Shown piece after piece: positions 50,426 through 59,840 of a DNA stretch of 64,000 nucleotides. The position numbers were made by a program, and so were the translations under genes. Each line of letters starts with the position of its first letter. Position 1 is the stretch's first letter. Under the pieces are notes generated by a model. It was not told where the DNA came from. It saw only the letters and a list, made by a program, of their open reading frames with translations, and did not search any database. The DNA comes from BOG-908 sp963692875 (GTDB lineage Bacteria > Pseudomonadota > Alphaproteobacteria > Acetobacterales > Acetobacteraceae), in contig OZ240673.1 of assembly GCA_965198755.1 (NCBI GenBank), forward strand, positions 992,001-1,056,000. The letters are read 5' to 3'.

Positions 50426-50531
50426 TTGCCCACCGGCACGCAACCCCCTTAGGACTCTGCGCCGACCTGACGCGAAGCTGACCAAGCTAGCGGCGGACGT
50501 CGTCAAACCAACCCGGGAGAAGGTTCGAGCC

Positions 50532-52793
50532 ATGAAGCCAACGTTGATCGCGGCCAGTTTCGCAGCATTTCTAATGTCCGGCACCGCCATGGCGAGCTGC
50601 CAGCTCGGCAACGGCATCAAGCACGTCGTCTACCTGCAGTTCGACAACACCCATTTCCGTCGCGACAACCCCAACGTGCCGTCCGACATCGAGCAGATGC
50701 CCAACCTGCTGAACTTCATCGAGCAGAACGGCATGCTGCTGTCCAACGATCACACGCAGCTGATCTCGCACACGTCGAACGGCCTGATCACGTCGATGAC
50801 CGGCGTCTACTCCGACCGCACCGGTGCGGCCGCCATCAGCAACAGCTTCGACTACTTCAACAGCAGCACCGAGATCGCCAACCACTACAGCAGCTCGTTC
50901 GTCTACTGGACCAACAAGCTGTCCGCCGACACCAGCACCGGCGGCGACAACAGCTACATCCTGCTGTCGGAGACCGGGCAGAACGCCCCTGCCCCGTGGG
51001 TCGCCTACACCCGCGCCGGCTGCGACGTGGGCGCGCTCGGCATCGCCGACATCGACCTCGAGAACAACACCACCGACCTCGCCACCACCTACGGCACCGG
51101 CTCGAAGGAATACGCGCTCGGCAGCGCGCACAGCTACGTGGGCGTGCCGGACTTCGAGGGCATCGCGCTGCATTGCGCCCAGGGCAGCGCGGTCTGCGCC
51201 GCCGCCAACGCGCTCGCCTCGGGTGCGGCCGAATCCGATGGCCTGCCGGTCTCCAAGGCGGTGACCGACGTGCTGCCGGACGAGCCGAACGGCTACACCG
51301 GCTTTCAGGGCATCTTCGGCCACCGCTACGTGGTGCCCGCGCTGCAGAGCCTGCTCGGGCAGGCCACCAACGGCCAGCTCACGGACTACCAGGGCAACCT
51401 GATCGGCTACCAGACAGCGTCCAACGGCACCATCGTCCAGTCCGAGACGGACAGCGGCTTCCCCGGTTTCGACGGCATGTTCCCGTTCGTCACCCTCTCC
51501 TACGCGGAGACGATGCTGAAGGCCGGCGTGCCAGTCATATACGGCTACTTCTCCGACGCGCACGACCATCACTACGCAACGCAAGACGGCGTGAACCCGG
51601 CCGGCACCGCATTTGCGTACGGCCCCGGCCAGCAGGGCTACACCAACCAGCTCAAGCAGTACGACGCCGCCTGGGGCACCTTCTTCCAGCATCTGGCAGC
51701 CGCCGGCATCGACAAGACCAACACGCTGTTCGTCGTGCTGGTGGAAGAGGGCGACAAGTTCGCCGGCGGCCTGCCGAGCCCGGCCGGCTGCGACGGTGTC
51801 ACCACCGCGTGCAACTACCCGCCCAGCCCCTACACCAACGGCCGCCCGGCGATCGGCGAGGTGGACATCAACATCGATCAGCTTCTGGCAGCACAGCGCA
51901 ACGACACCACGCCGCTCAACGTGCACACCGACCAGGCGCCGGCCTTCTACCTCAACACCAACCCGGCACAGACCGCCGCGTTGACGCGCACATTCGAGCG
52001 TGACCTGGCAGCCACCACCTACAACAACCCCTATTTGCAAAACAAGGTGTTCCCGACAACCAACTACCTGGCCGACCAAGCCGAGATGTCGCTGCTGCAC
52101 ATGGTCACCGCGGACCCGCTGCGCACGCCGACTCTCGTTGCCTTCAACGATGCCTACGTCTACTCCGGCGTCGGTGCTGTCACGTCGGGCACCAGCAACC
52201 CGAGCTGTGACAACCAGATCGTCTGCACCTATGGCGGCTTCGCCTGGAACCACGGCGGCACGTCGGACTACGTCAAGCACACCTGGACCAGCATGGTGGG
52301 CCCGGGCATCAAGGCCGTCGGCAACGACACCAACACCTGGACCGACCACACCGACGTGCGAGCCACCATGTTTGCGCTGCTCGGCCTGCAGGACGACTAC
52401 GCACATGACGGCCGCGTGGTAGCGGAGAACATCAACACCGCCGCCCTGCCCGCCGACATCGCGAGCAACCTGCAGGCCTATCTCGACACGGCAAAGGTCT
52501 ACAAGCAGCTGACCGCGCCGTTCGGTGCCGCCGCGTTCGCCAGCCTGACATACGCCACCAACGCAATCGCCAGCAACACGCCGAACGACGCGACCTACAG
52601 CAGCTATCTCGCCAACATGTCGAGCTTCGTCAGCGCGCGTAACACGCTGGCAGGCCAGATCCGCACGGTGCTGAACAACGCCGAGCAGAACAAAGGCTTC
52701 GACGCACATGCTTCCGCAGGACTGAACCGCCAAGCGGCGGCGATGATCCGGCAGATGCAGGGTTACGCGGGGACTGGGACGAGCGCTGAGTGA
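50532..52793 (+). CDS. Exported alkaline-phosphatase-superfamily hydrolase
   Basis: A 753-residue exported protein. MKPTLIAASFAAFLMSGTAMA is a signal peptide. KHVVYLQFDNTHFRRDNPNVPSDIEQMPNLLNF, then LLSNDHTQLISHTSNGLITSMTGVYSDRTG, is the metal-site and nucleophile region of phosphatase/phospholipase C-like enzymes; GYFSDAHDHHYATQDGV, LFVVLVEEGDKFAGG and HTSMVGPGIKA-like blocks (WTSMVGPGIKAVGNDTNTWTDHTDVRATMFALLG) supply further metal ligands. It probably hydrolyses extracellular phosphoesters. A PHO box lies upstream. Confidence 0.8.
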   Translation: MKPTLIAASFAAFLMSGTAMASCQLGNGIKHVVYLQFDNTHFRRDNPNVPSDIEQMPNLLNFIEQNGMLLSNDHTQLISHTSNGLITSMTGVYSDRTGAAAISNSFDYFNSSTEIANHYSSSFVYWTNKLSADTSTGGDNSYILLSETGQNAPAPWVAYTRAGCDVGALGIADIDLENNTTDLATTYGTGSKEYALGSAHSYVGVPDFEGIALHCAQGSAVCAAANALASGAAESDGLPVSKAVTDVLPDEPNGYTGFQGIFGHRYVVPALQSLLGQATNGQLTDYQGNLIGYQTASNGTIVQSETDSGFPGFDGMFPFVTLSYAETMLKAGVPVIYGYFSDAHDHHYATQDGVNPAGTAFAYGPGQQGYTNQLKQYDAAWGTFFQHLAAAGIDKTNTLFVVLVEEGDKFAGGLPSPAGCDGVTTACNYPPSPYTNGRPAIGEVDINIDQLLAAQRNDTTPLNVHTDQAPAFYLNTNPAQTAALTRTFERDLAATTYNNPYLQNKVFPTTNYLADQAEMSLLHMVTADPLRTPTLVAFNDAYVYSGVGAVTSGTSNPSCDNQIVCTYGGFAWNHGGTSDYVKHTWTSMVGPGIKAVGNDTNTWTDHTDVRATMFALLGLQDDYAHDGRVVAENINTAALPADIASNLQAYLDTAKVYKQLTAPFGAAAFASLTYATNAIASNTPNDATYSSYLANMSSFVSARNTLAGQIRTVLNNAEQNKGFDAHASAGLNRQAAAMIRQMQGYAGTGTSAE

Positions 52794-52796
52794 GGA

Positions 52797-52849
52797 GAAA
52801 GCAAGCGGTTCTTTTTTGAACAAAGAACCGAAAAACTTTTGCTCCCTGT
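52797..52849. repeat. Double-palindrome repeat, half copy
   Basis: GTTC left arm (GTTC-T6-GAACAAAGAACC), right after the phosphoesterase stop. Confidence 0.88.
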
Positions 52850-52964
52850 CGGGTGTCTGTCCTGCAGCATCCGGAGGCGAGGTAGGGAAGGGTCGTGGCA
52901 TGGATCGCCGCGGCCCTTCCTGTATTGGCCGTCAGGGACATCGACTTTCGAGACGTCGATTGGC

Positions 52965-53074
52965 AGAAAGACAGCAGCAAAAACCTTTATTTCTGCTGTC
53001 GCGGACTGTCCGGAGACGAGCCTCCAGAAAACAAAAGTTTTTTGGTTCTTTTCTTCAAAAAAGAACCGCTTGCC
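52965..53074. repeat. Double-palindrome repeat, copy with truncated left arm
   Basis: Left arm keeps only its inner half (ACAGCAGCAAAAACC); core CTGTCGCGG; GTTC right arm. Confidence 0.92.
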
Positions 53075-53108
53075 CTGCTTGCTATTGGCTGGTGTCCAGC
53101 AGCCGGAC

Positions 53109-53360
53109 TTACTTTTTCGGTGGTGTCGGGCGCTGCAGAAGGTCGAGCACCTCGTGCATCTGTTCCTTGCAGCCGTCCTCGTCGCCGTCGTGCCAGGTGG
53201 CGCGGGCGCGCTCGATATTTTCCAGCACCGCCGCACGGCCACGCGGGTCGGGCAGCGCACGCGCCATCGGCAGCGCCTTGTTGATGTCGTCGTTGCAGGT
53301 GGCGTGCGCGGTGGCGGCGAGCGTGGTGAGTGCCGCGGCCAGGCAGAGCAACAGTCTCAT
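53109..53360 (-). CDS. Small exported hypothetical protein
   Basis: An 83-residue protein. MRLLLCLAAALTTLAATAHA is a signal peptide (cut after AHA-T). The mature 63 residues, CNDDINKALPMARALPDPRGRAAVLENIERARATWHDGDEDGCKEQMHEVLDLLQRP, look like a short helical pair tied by two cysteines (CNDD and DGCKE). The domain is not one I can name. ATG 53360 is preceded by GGAACCTATC, without a strong ribosome site. It stands alone between repeat copies. Confidence 0.7.
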   Translation of the reverse strand: MRLLLCLAAALTTLAATAHATCNDDINKALPMARALPDPRGRAAVLENIERARATWHDGDEDGCKEQMHEVLDLLQRPTPPKK

Positions 53361-53450
53361 GATAGGTTCCCGGAGAAAGCGAAACAGTGGCAAGCCGAGT
53401 GTAGCTTCACGCACTCCTCATCGCTACGGCGTGTGACGGATCACGAAAAA

Positions 53451-53584
53451 GAAAGGCAAGGCCTGCTTTTTTAAAAAAAGCAGCAAAAAACCTTTAACTC
53501 GGCTGTCGCGCCATCTCCCTGAGCATGTACTCCAGGGAACAAAGTTTTTTGGTTCTTTTTTTCAAAAAAGAACCGCTTGCTTGC
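53451..53584. repeat. Double-palindrome repeat, full copy (TGCT + GTTC arms)
   Basis: Between the small exported gene and the groL terminator. Confidence 0.95.
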
Positions 53585-53592
53585 TTTGCCCA

Positions 53593-53624
53593 ACAAAAAT
53601 GGGGCGTGCCCCAAGACACGCCCC
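53593..53624 (-). terminator. Intrinsic terminator of groESL
   Basis: On the minus strand GGGGCGTG, an 8-base loop, then CACGCCCC and ATTTTTG form an 8-bp perfect GC stem with a U tract, 32 bp after the groL stop. It ends right beside a repeat copy (53451-53584), so here the repeat is not needed as terminator. Confidence 0.9.
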
Positions 53625-53655
53625 CCTCTTTCGCAGCAGTCAAATCGACCCGGAC

Positions 53656-55299
<1,644 letters not shown>

Positions 55300-55315
55300 T
55301 TTTAGTCTTCTCCTG

Positions 55316-55375
55316 ATGCATCTCACCGGGGCGCTGCCCCGGACCCCGCCAAAGGCCAGTCGGCCTCTGGACACC
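55316..55375. repeat. GC-rich palindromic repeat, diverged half, in groES-groL gap
   Basis: CACCGGGGCGCTGCCCCGGA with CCCCGCCAAAGGCCAGTCGG matches one arm of the 33615 element. It lies inside the groESL operon. Confidence 0.7.
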
Positions 55376-55515
55376 ATTCTTAAGTAATTGTTCTTGAAGC
55401 CGGCCTGGTGAGACAGCTTGCGTGGGTTCGTAAACACCGGAGCATCGTGCTAGTCGCACGCTGTCGCATGACGAAACCGCGTCAGGTGGCCGCCGGGCGG
55501 CTCTTTAAACAGACA

Positions 55516-55833
55516 TTAAGCGGCGGCTTTTGCCGCTGCGGTGCCTTCCACGATTCCCATGATGTCGCTCTCCTTCATGATCAGGAGCTCCTCGCCCTCG
55601 AGCTTCACCTCGGTGCCGGACCACTTGCCGAACAACACGCGGTCGCCGGCCTTGACGTCCAAAGCAACGATCTGACCCTGCTCGTTGCGCGCACCGGCGC
55701 CAGCCGCAATCACCTCGCCCTCCTGCGGCTTCTCGCGCGCGGTGTCGGGAATGATGATGCCGCCAGCCGTCCTCTCTTCCGCCGTAATGCGGCGGACGAC
55801 GACGCGGTCGTGCAAGGGACGGAACTTCGCCAT
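55516..55833 (-). CDS. groS: Co-chaperonin GroES
   Basis: A 105-residue 10-kDa chaperonin: FRPLHDRVVVRRITAEERTAGGIIIPDTAREKPQEGEVIAAGAG (mobile loop EERTAGGIIIPDTAREKP), then VKAGDRVLFGKWSGTEVKLEGEELLIMKESDIMGIVE. It caps GroEL rings. It is the first gene of the operon and is preceded by an HrcA-type CIRCE pair and a clear sigma-70-like promoter on the minus strand. Confidence 0.97.
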   Translation of the reverse strand: MAKFRPLHDRVVVRRITAEERTAGGIIIPDTAREKPQEGEVIAAGAGARNEQGQIVALDVKAGDRVLFGKWSGTEVKLEGEELLIMKESDIMGIVEGTAAAKAAA

Positions 55834-55893
55834 GCTGATCGCTCCTTCGATTGTTGAAACTTTGCCCCCGACCCGCCCAGCTGGGGCGGGTTG

Positions 55894-55920
55894 TTAGCAC
55901 TCCCCAACGGAGAGTGCCAG
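55894..55920 (-). promoter_or_regulatory. CIRCE element 1 (HrcA operator)
   Basis: TTAGCACTC, nine bases, then GAGTGCCAG: the HrcA operator inverted repeat with two mismatches in the second half. It overlaps the transcription start region just downstream of the groES -10 box. Confidence 0.9.
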
Positions 55921-55921
55921 G

Positions 55922-55950
55922 CAGATAGAAGGCCGACCCCAGGCTGTCAA
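55922..55950 (-). promoter_or_regulatory. groESL promoter
   Basis: Minus-strand TTGACA (55945-55950), a 17-base spacer and TATCTG (55922-55927) form a near-consensus vegetative promoter. It lies between the two CIRCE elements. Confidence 0.85.
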
Positions 55951-55957
55951 GACGCCA

Positions 55958-55984
55958 GCAGCACTCCTGCGCAACGAGTGCTAA
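55958..55984 (-). promoter_or_regulatory. CIRCE element 2 (HrcA operator)
   Basis: GCAGCACTC, nine bases, GAGTGCTAA: one perfect and one near-perfect half site directly upstream of the -35 box. A second operator here would strengthen HrcA repression by placing dimers at both promoter edges. Confidence 0.82.
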
Positions 55985-56153
55985 GAGATTGTTAATGCTG
56001 TATTTTTCGGTTGCCAGGAAGTTCGGGTTTGTCGCAGGATCGGAGGCCCGGGCCCGAACGGTCCGGCCGAGGCCAGGCGGACATAACCGCCGGAGAAGGA
56101 CGCCCCATGCCGCACGGCCACTCATCGGCCGCCATCACCACCCGAGGACGCAC

Positions 56154-56414
56154 ATGCGACTGGACCAGCAACCGAATGTATACCGTCTCACCACTGCCGA
56201 AATCCTCTATCATATGCCGGACCACCCCGGCCTGCTGCAGACCTACCTCTGGCAGGACCTCGACATCGCCCCGCGCTTCCCGGTGCTGCACAAGTTCCTC
56301 GACTTCTGGTCCCGCCAGCTCGACGGCAAGCTCCACTCTGTGCGTCTGGCCGAAAGCCGCGTGATCACCCGCAACGCGTGGCGTCACACGGAGCATCTGC
56401 GCCACCTGCACTGA
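56154..56414 (+). CDS. usg: Usg family protein
   Basis: An 86-residue alphaproteobacterial protein: YRLTTAEILYHMPDHPGLLQTYLWQDLDIAPRFPVLHKFLDFWSRQLDGKLHSVRLAESRVI is the Usg core almost throughout. Usg genes are often near trp genes; here none is visible. Its biochemical role is unsettled. GAGGA lies 7 bases before ATG 56154. Nothing in the surrounding DNA explains its job. Confidence 0.9.
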   Translation: MRLDQQPNVYRLTTAEILYHMPDHPGLLQTYLWQDLDIAPRFPVLHKFLDFWSRQLDGKLHSVRLAESRVITRNAWRHTEHLRHLH

Positions 56415-56716
56415 CCGGGCGGCTAGCCTCGGTCCCGCCGATGGGGACATTGCAGCCGCTTGCGGTCATCCGAACCCGGCGGGTGCACGCGTCACCCGGC
56501 TTCGCGCCCGCATTGCGACCAAGTGGTGACGCCGACCATCCGCCGCGACCCGCCGCCTGGCCGTCGCGTGGAGTTGGCGTCTTGGCCCATCCGCCGCAGC
56601 GAAGGGCCGCAGGCGTCTCCGCAGAGTGATCTGTCAAGCGGAAGATGTAGTCACGATCCTATGAACCGAAATGAATTGCCAACGTTACTAGTGCGTCTCG
56701 CCTTGGAGCCACGCGT
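56415..56716. other. Gene-free stretch
   Basis: Between usg and the DUF3309 gene; no gene seen. It presumably holds the DUF3309 promoter. Confidence 0.4.
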
Positions 56717-56869
56717 ATGGGTACGATCCTGCTTGTTATCCTCATTCTGCTTTTGCTGGGCGCGCTGCCGACCTGGCCATACAGCAGTGGGTGGGGCTAC
56801 TACCCTTCGGGCGGTCTCGGGCTCGTTCTGGTGATCATCATCATCCTGCTGGTGCTGGGACGTATCTGA
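56717..56869 (+). CDS. DUF3309 small membrane protein
   Basis: A 50-residue protein of two hydrophobic segments: MGTILLVILILLLLGALPTW, then PYSSGWGYYPSGG, then LGLVLVIIIILLVLGRI. This is the DUF3309 layout exactly: helix, short Gly/Tyr turn, helix ending LGRI. Such proteins appear in stress-inducible settings, but their function is unknown. A GGAG sequence lies about 10 bases upstream (CTTGGAGCCACGCGTATG). Nothing else is found between usg and this gene. Confidence 0.88.
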   Translation: MGTILLVILILLLLGALPTWPYSSGWGYYPSGGLGLVLVIIIILLVLGRI

Positions 56870-57340
56870 CCCGTTGCTGCCGCCCGGCACGCAAAGCCGC
56901 CGGGTAGCGCGCGCGGCCGCAATCCCGCGCTGACGGCGCCGATTTTTGCACGGCACGCTTGGTGCTGGCCGCCAACGGCGTGTTCGCGTTGCGCGCTGCT
57001 GGCCTCCCCGCGCGCTAAGCGTACCAAGGATAGCACAGCGGCGTTGCAGGCAAGCGATGAGCGCCCGACGAACCCCGAACGGCACGTCTGCGAGCTCGTT
57101 CTCACTCTGCCGATACGTCGCACCACGGTTGACCTCGGCTCAACTTGGCGCTTTTGGGCAGGGCCTCACCTGCCGCGCGACGATCTCAGCCGGACCAGGC
57201 TGCATGTATTCCGGCCCGTCAACTCTGGCGTAAGTTCGTCAGCGTCGCGCCGTTCTGCTTCGTTGATGATCGAGCGAGGCGGCGCGCCAAAAGACCCGAA
57301 ACGAAGACCTCGCAGCAGAGCAACGAGGCCTTCCGACCTG
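56870..57340. other. Gene-free stretch
   Basis: No gene, RNA or repeat recognised. Confidence 0.4.
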
Positions 57341-57757
57341 CTACTGCGGGATATTACACGCGGGGTCGCGCATTTCTGTAAGCGATCCGGCCGCCAGGTA
57401 AATCCCGTTCGGCGTGAAGTAGTCGAACGTGGCCGAGTGTAGCGTGCCGCCCGCAACCTGTCCGTCGATCGCGAGATAGTCCGTCCCGTTCGGATCACCC
57501 ACGTACCCGGCGAGATGGATGGTGCGCTGGAACACGACGAACTGGCCGGCAGTGTTCGCAAAGTCAGTGACCGTCCAGCTTCCGCTCGCCGCGTAGCCGG
57601 ACACCGAATTGTCCTGGGTAAGGGCGAAACAGTGCTGGAACGTCCCACCCGGGTACTTGAACGTTGCAAGATAATAACCCGAATAGCCTTTGGCATAGGA
57701 AGGCGCCGTGCCGACCAGACACAACGCCGCAGCGAGCCCGAGGACGTAGAACCGCAT
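57341..57757 (-). CDS. Exported hypothetical protein
   Basis: A 138-residue protein. MRFYVLGLAAALCLVGTAPSYA is a signal peptide. The body, GYSGYYLATFKYPGGTFQHCFALTQDNSVSGYAASGSWTVTDFANTAGQFVVFQRTIHLAGYVGDPNGTDYLAIDGQVAGGTLHSATFDYF, is strand-rich and may be a small beta barrel; it has two cysteines (HCFALT and the final PACNIPQ). No family is known to me. Its GC is lower than average. It is alone. Confidence 0.7.
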   Translation of the reverse strand: MRFYVLGLAAALCLVGTAPSYAKGYSGYYLATFKYPGGTFQHCFALTQDNSVSGYAASGSWTVTDFANTAGQFVVFQRTIHLAGYVGDPNGTDYLAIDGQVAGGTLHSATFDYFTPNGIYLAAGSLTEMRDPACNIPQ

Positions 57758-58243
57758 TTGATGGTCTCCCTCAACGCATGAACATCGCACGTTGTGCGCA
57801 ACATCTTAGACGCTCGGTTCGCCGATGACACACCGATTTTGAACTCTCAACGCAACATTACGTGACCATAACATCTTCCGATTGCATGCAAAGTCGCTCG
57901 TCTTCAATCAAGAGTTGTCTGTTGCGAAACAGATGAATCGTATCACAGGACAAACGCCTACAGGAGCGATGGGGGGATACGTCAACATCATGATTGAATA
58001 CGAGAGCAGACGTCTGGCGAGCCGACCATCATTTTGCAGCGTGTCTGGACGGACCACACTTCTTCCGCGGGCGGCATCTGCAACGATGTCGTCGCTCCGA
58101 AAGGCGGGCGATCTCGTGACGGAGTCGAAGGGCCGCCGCTTATTGCCGACGGCGCGGGCTACGCATGCGGCATAAACGGGGCCGGCTGCCGACACCGCAG
58201 GTCTAAGCATGGTAGCGTGGGGGAGGTGGCATCGCTGGCAGGG
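57758..58243. other. Gene-free stretch
   Basis: An AT-richer part (57790-58010) then GC-rich DNA; no gene recognised. Confidence 0.4.
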
Positions 58244-58301
58244 AAGCAAGCGTGCTCTTCGAGAAGGAGACGCAAAAAGCTTGCGTGCGCTGGCGCGGAG
58301 G
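58244..58301. repeat. Double-palindrome repeat, strongly decayed half
   Basis: AAGCAAGCGTGCTCTTCGAG and AAGGAGACGCAAAAAGCTTG keep the arm outline downstream of the cytochrome c gene. Confidence 0.55.
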
Positions 58302-58315
58302 CTGACGCTGCGCGA

Positions 58316-58699
58316 TTACTCTTCCAGGTGTTCGGGGTGGCCACGGCGAAGGGCGCCGTCCGACCTGGCCATCAGGTAGGCGTAGATGTTGGCCAGGTTC
58401 TCCACCACGTCGGGGTTGGGCTGGAACGCCGGCATCACGTTGTGCACCGCAACGGTCATGTTCTTGCGGCCTTCCAACACGGTCTTCTCGAACTGCGCGC
58501 GGCTGAGGTGGCGCACGCTCTCGGTCAGGTCGGGCGCGAACGACCCGCCGGCACCTTCGGGGCCGTGGCAGCGCTCGCACTGGTCGCCATAATAGAGAAA
58601 ACCCTTGTAGGTCCTGTGATCAATGCGGATGCCGTCGCGCACGGTATAAAGCGGCGCCGCGGCCGCAGCCAGCAGGACAAACGCGAGGGCAAGACGCAT
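58316..58699 (-). CDS. Class I c-type cytochrome
   Basis: A 127-residue exported monoheme cytochrome. MRLALAFVLLAAAAAPLYT is a signal peptide or anchor. GDQCERCHGPEGAGGSFAPDLTESV has the CxxCH heme site (Cys41, Cys44, His45); AVHNVMPAFQPNPDVVENLANIYAYLMAR supplies the distal Met. The shape suits a mobile electron carrier, such as a subunit of an alcohol-, methanol- or XoxG-like dehydrogenase chain. No dehydrogenase is adjacent, so the partner is unknown. Confidence 0.88.
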   Translation of the reverse strand: MRLALAFVLLAAAAAPLYTVRDGIRIDHRTYKGFLYYGDQCERCHGPEGAGGSFAPDLTESVRHLSRAQFEKTVLEGRKNMTVAVHNVMPAFQPNPDVVENLANIYAYLMARSDGALRRGHPEHLEE

Positions 58700-58749
58700 G
58701 TCAAATCCTCCAGGAAAGCACGTGTCCCCGTGAGCATGCGCCACAGAAC

Positions 58750-58808
58750 GCCCCACGACATCCGCAGCAAAAGCTTTTTGCATCATTCTCTCGAAGAAAG
58801 CGCCTGCC
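58750..58808. repeat. Double-palindrome repeat, decayed half
   Basis: CAAAAGCTTTTTGCATCATT, then CTCTCGAAGAAAGCGCCTGC, between cytochrome c and the DMT exporter. Confidence 0.65.
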
Positions 58809-59692
58809 TACTCCGGCAACCCCACCCCGCCCTCTATCGTCGCCGCCGCTCCTGCCGCCGCCGCCATTACAACCGCGATCCCACACCACTCCAGCCCGGT
58901 CAGACGCTGCCCCAGCAGCGCCAGCCCCATCAGCGCGCCAATCGCCGGCTCCAGACTGGTCATCGTGCCGTAGACCCGCGCCGGCACCCGCGTCAGCGCC
59001 ACCATCTCCAGCGAGTAGGGCAACGCGCTGGAGAACAGCCCCACGCCGAGCGCCCGCAGCAGGATGGACGGCTGCAGCAGCGCCGCCCCGGCATGCGCCG
59101 CGCCAACCGGCAGCGTGATCAGGGCAGCCACCAGCACGCCCCACACGGCCGCCTGCGAGCCCACCTCAGCGCCCGCACGCTGACCGAAGACGATGTAGGC
59201 CGCCCAGCCCGCACCGGCCGCCGCGGCGAACGCCAGGCCGGTCGGGTCCAGCCCATGCTGCGTAGGCACCGGCGGACAGAGCAGCAGCAGGCCCAGGATC
59301 GCCAGCCCGATCCAGGCAAAGTCGCGTCGCCGGTGCGAGGTGAGCACGGCAACCGCGAGCGGCCCCCAGAACTCGACGGCGACGGCTGCGCCGAGCGGGA
59401 TCGTCCGGATCGACATGAAGAAGCACAGGTTCATGCCCCCCAGCACCGCGCCGTAGCCGGCCAGCGCCGGCCACGCGCGCACGGCGGGCATGCGACGCCA
59501 GGGCCGCAGCGCCACTGCCAGCATCGCCGCCGAGGCCACCAGGCGGAGCGTGGTCGCCCCCTGCCCGCCTACCAGCGGGAACAGACCCGTCGCCAGCGTG
59601 GCGCCGAACTGCAGCGACACCATGGAGACGGCGAGCGCACCCACTGCGACGAACACCGCGCGGCGGTCCGCCGGGATCCAACGGCGGGTCAA
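58808..59692 (-). CDS. EamA/DMT-family exporter (RhtA-like)
   Basis: A 294-residue ten-helix membrane protein made of two EamA repeats. VSLQFGATLATGLFPLVGGQGATTLRLVASAAMLAVALRPWRR and GMNLCFFMSIRTIPLGAAVAVEFWGPLAVAVLTSHR are the first repeat. The second repeat has FSSALPYSLEMVALTRVPARVYGTMTSLEPAIGALMGLALLGQRL, as in RhtA-type threonine/homoserine exporters. The TTG start at 59692 borders a repeat copy, so the true N-terminus is uncertain. Confidence 0.87.
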   Translation of the reverse strand: MTRRWIPADRRAVFVAVGALAVSMVSLQFGATLATGLFPLVGGQGATTLRLVASAAMLAVALRPWRRMPAVRAWPALAGYGAVLGGMNLCFFMSIRTIPLGAAVAVEFWGPLAVAVLTSHRRRDFAWIGLAILGLLLLCPPVPTQHGLDPTGLAFAAAAGAGWAAYIVFGQRAGAEVGSQAAVWGVLVAALITLPVGAAHAGAALLQPSILLRALGVGLFSSALPYSLEMVALTRVPARVYGTMTSLEPAIGALMGLALLGQRLTGLEWCGIAVVMAAAAGAAATIEGGVGLPE

Positions 59693-59829
59693 GGCAAGGC
59701 AAGCAGTTCTTTTTTGAAAAAACGAACCAAAAAACTTTTGCCTCCTTGCGCGCGCTTTGCAGAAACCTCCGCGACAGCAGGACCAAAAGTTTTTTGCTGC
59801 TTTTTTTCAAAAAAGCAGGCCTTGCCTGT
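59689..59829. repeat. Double-palindrome repeat, full copy (GTTC + TGCT arms)
   Basis: Spans the S9 peptidase stop side and the presumed TTG start of the DMT exporter gene. Confidence 0.95.
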
Positions 59830-59840
59830 TTCTTCTGCCG

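Noticed and set aside
50571..52901. A 776-codon frame antisense to the phosphoesterase gene
   Set aside because: Stop-free because of codon bias in the real gene; no known protein sequence and it runs into repeat DNA.
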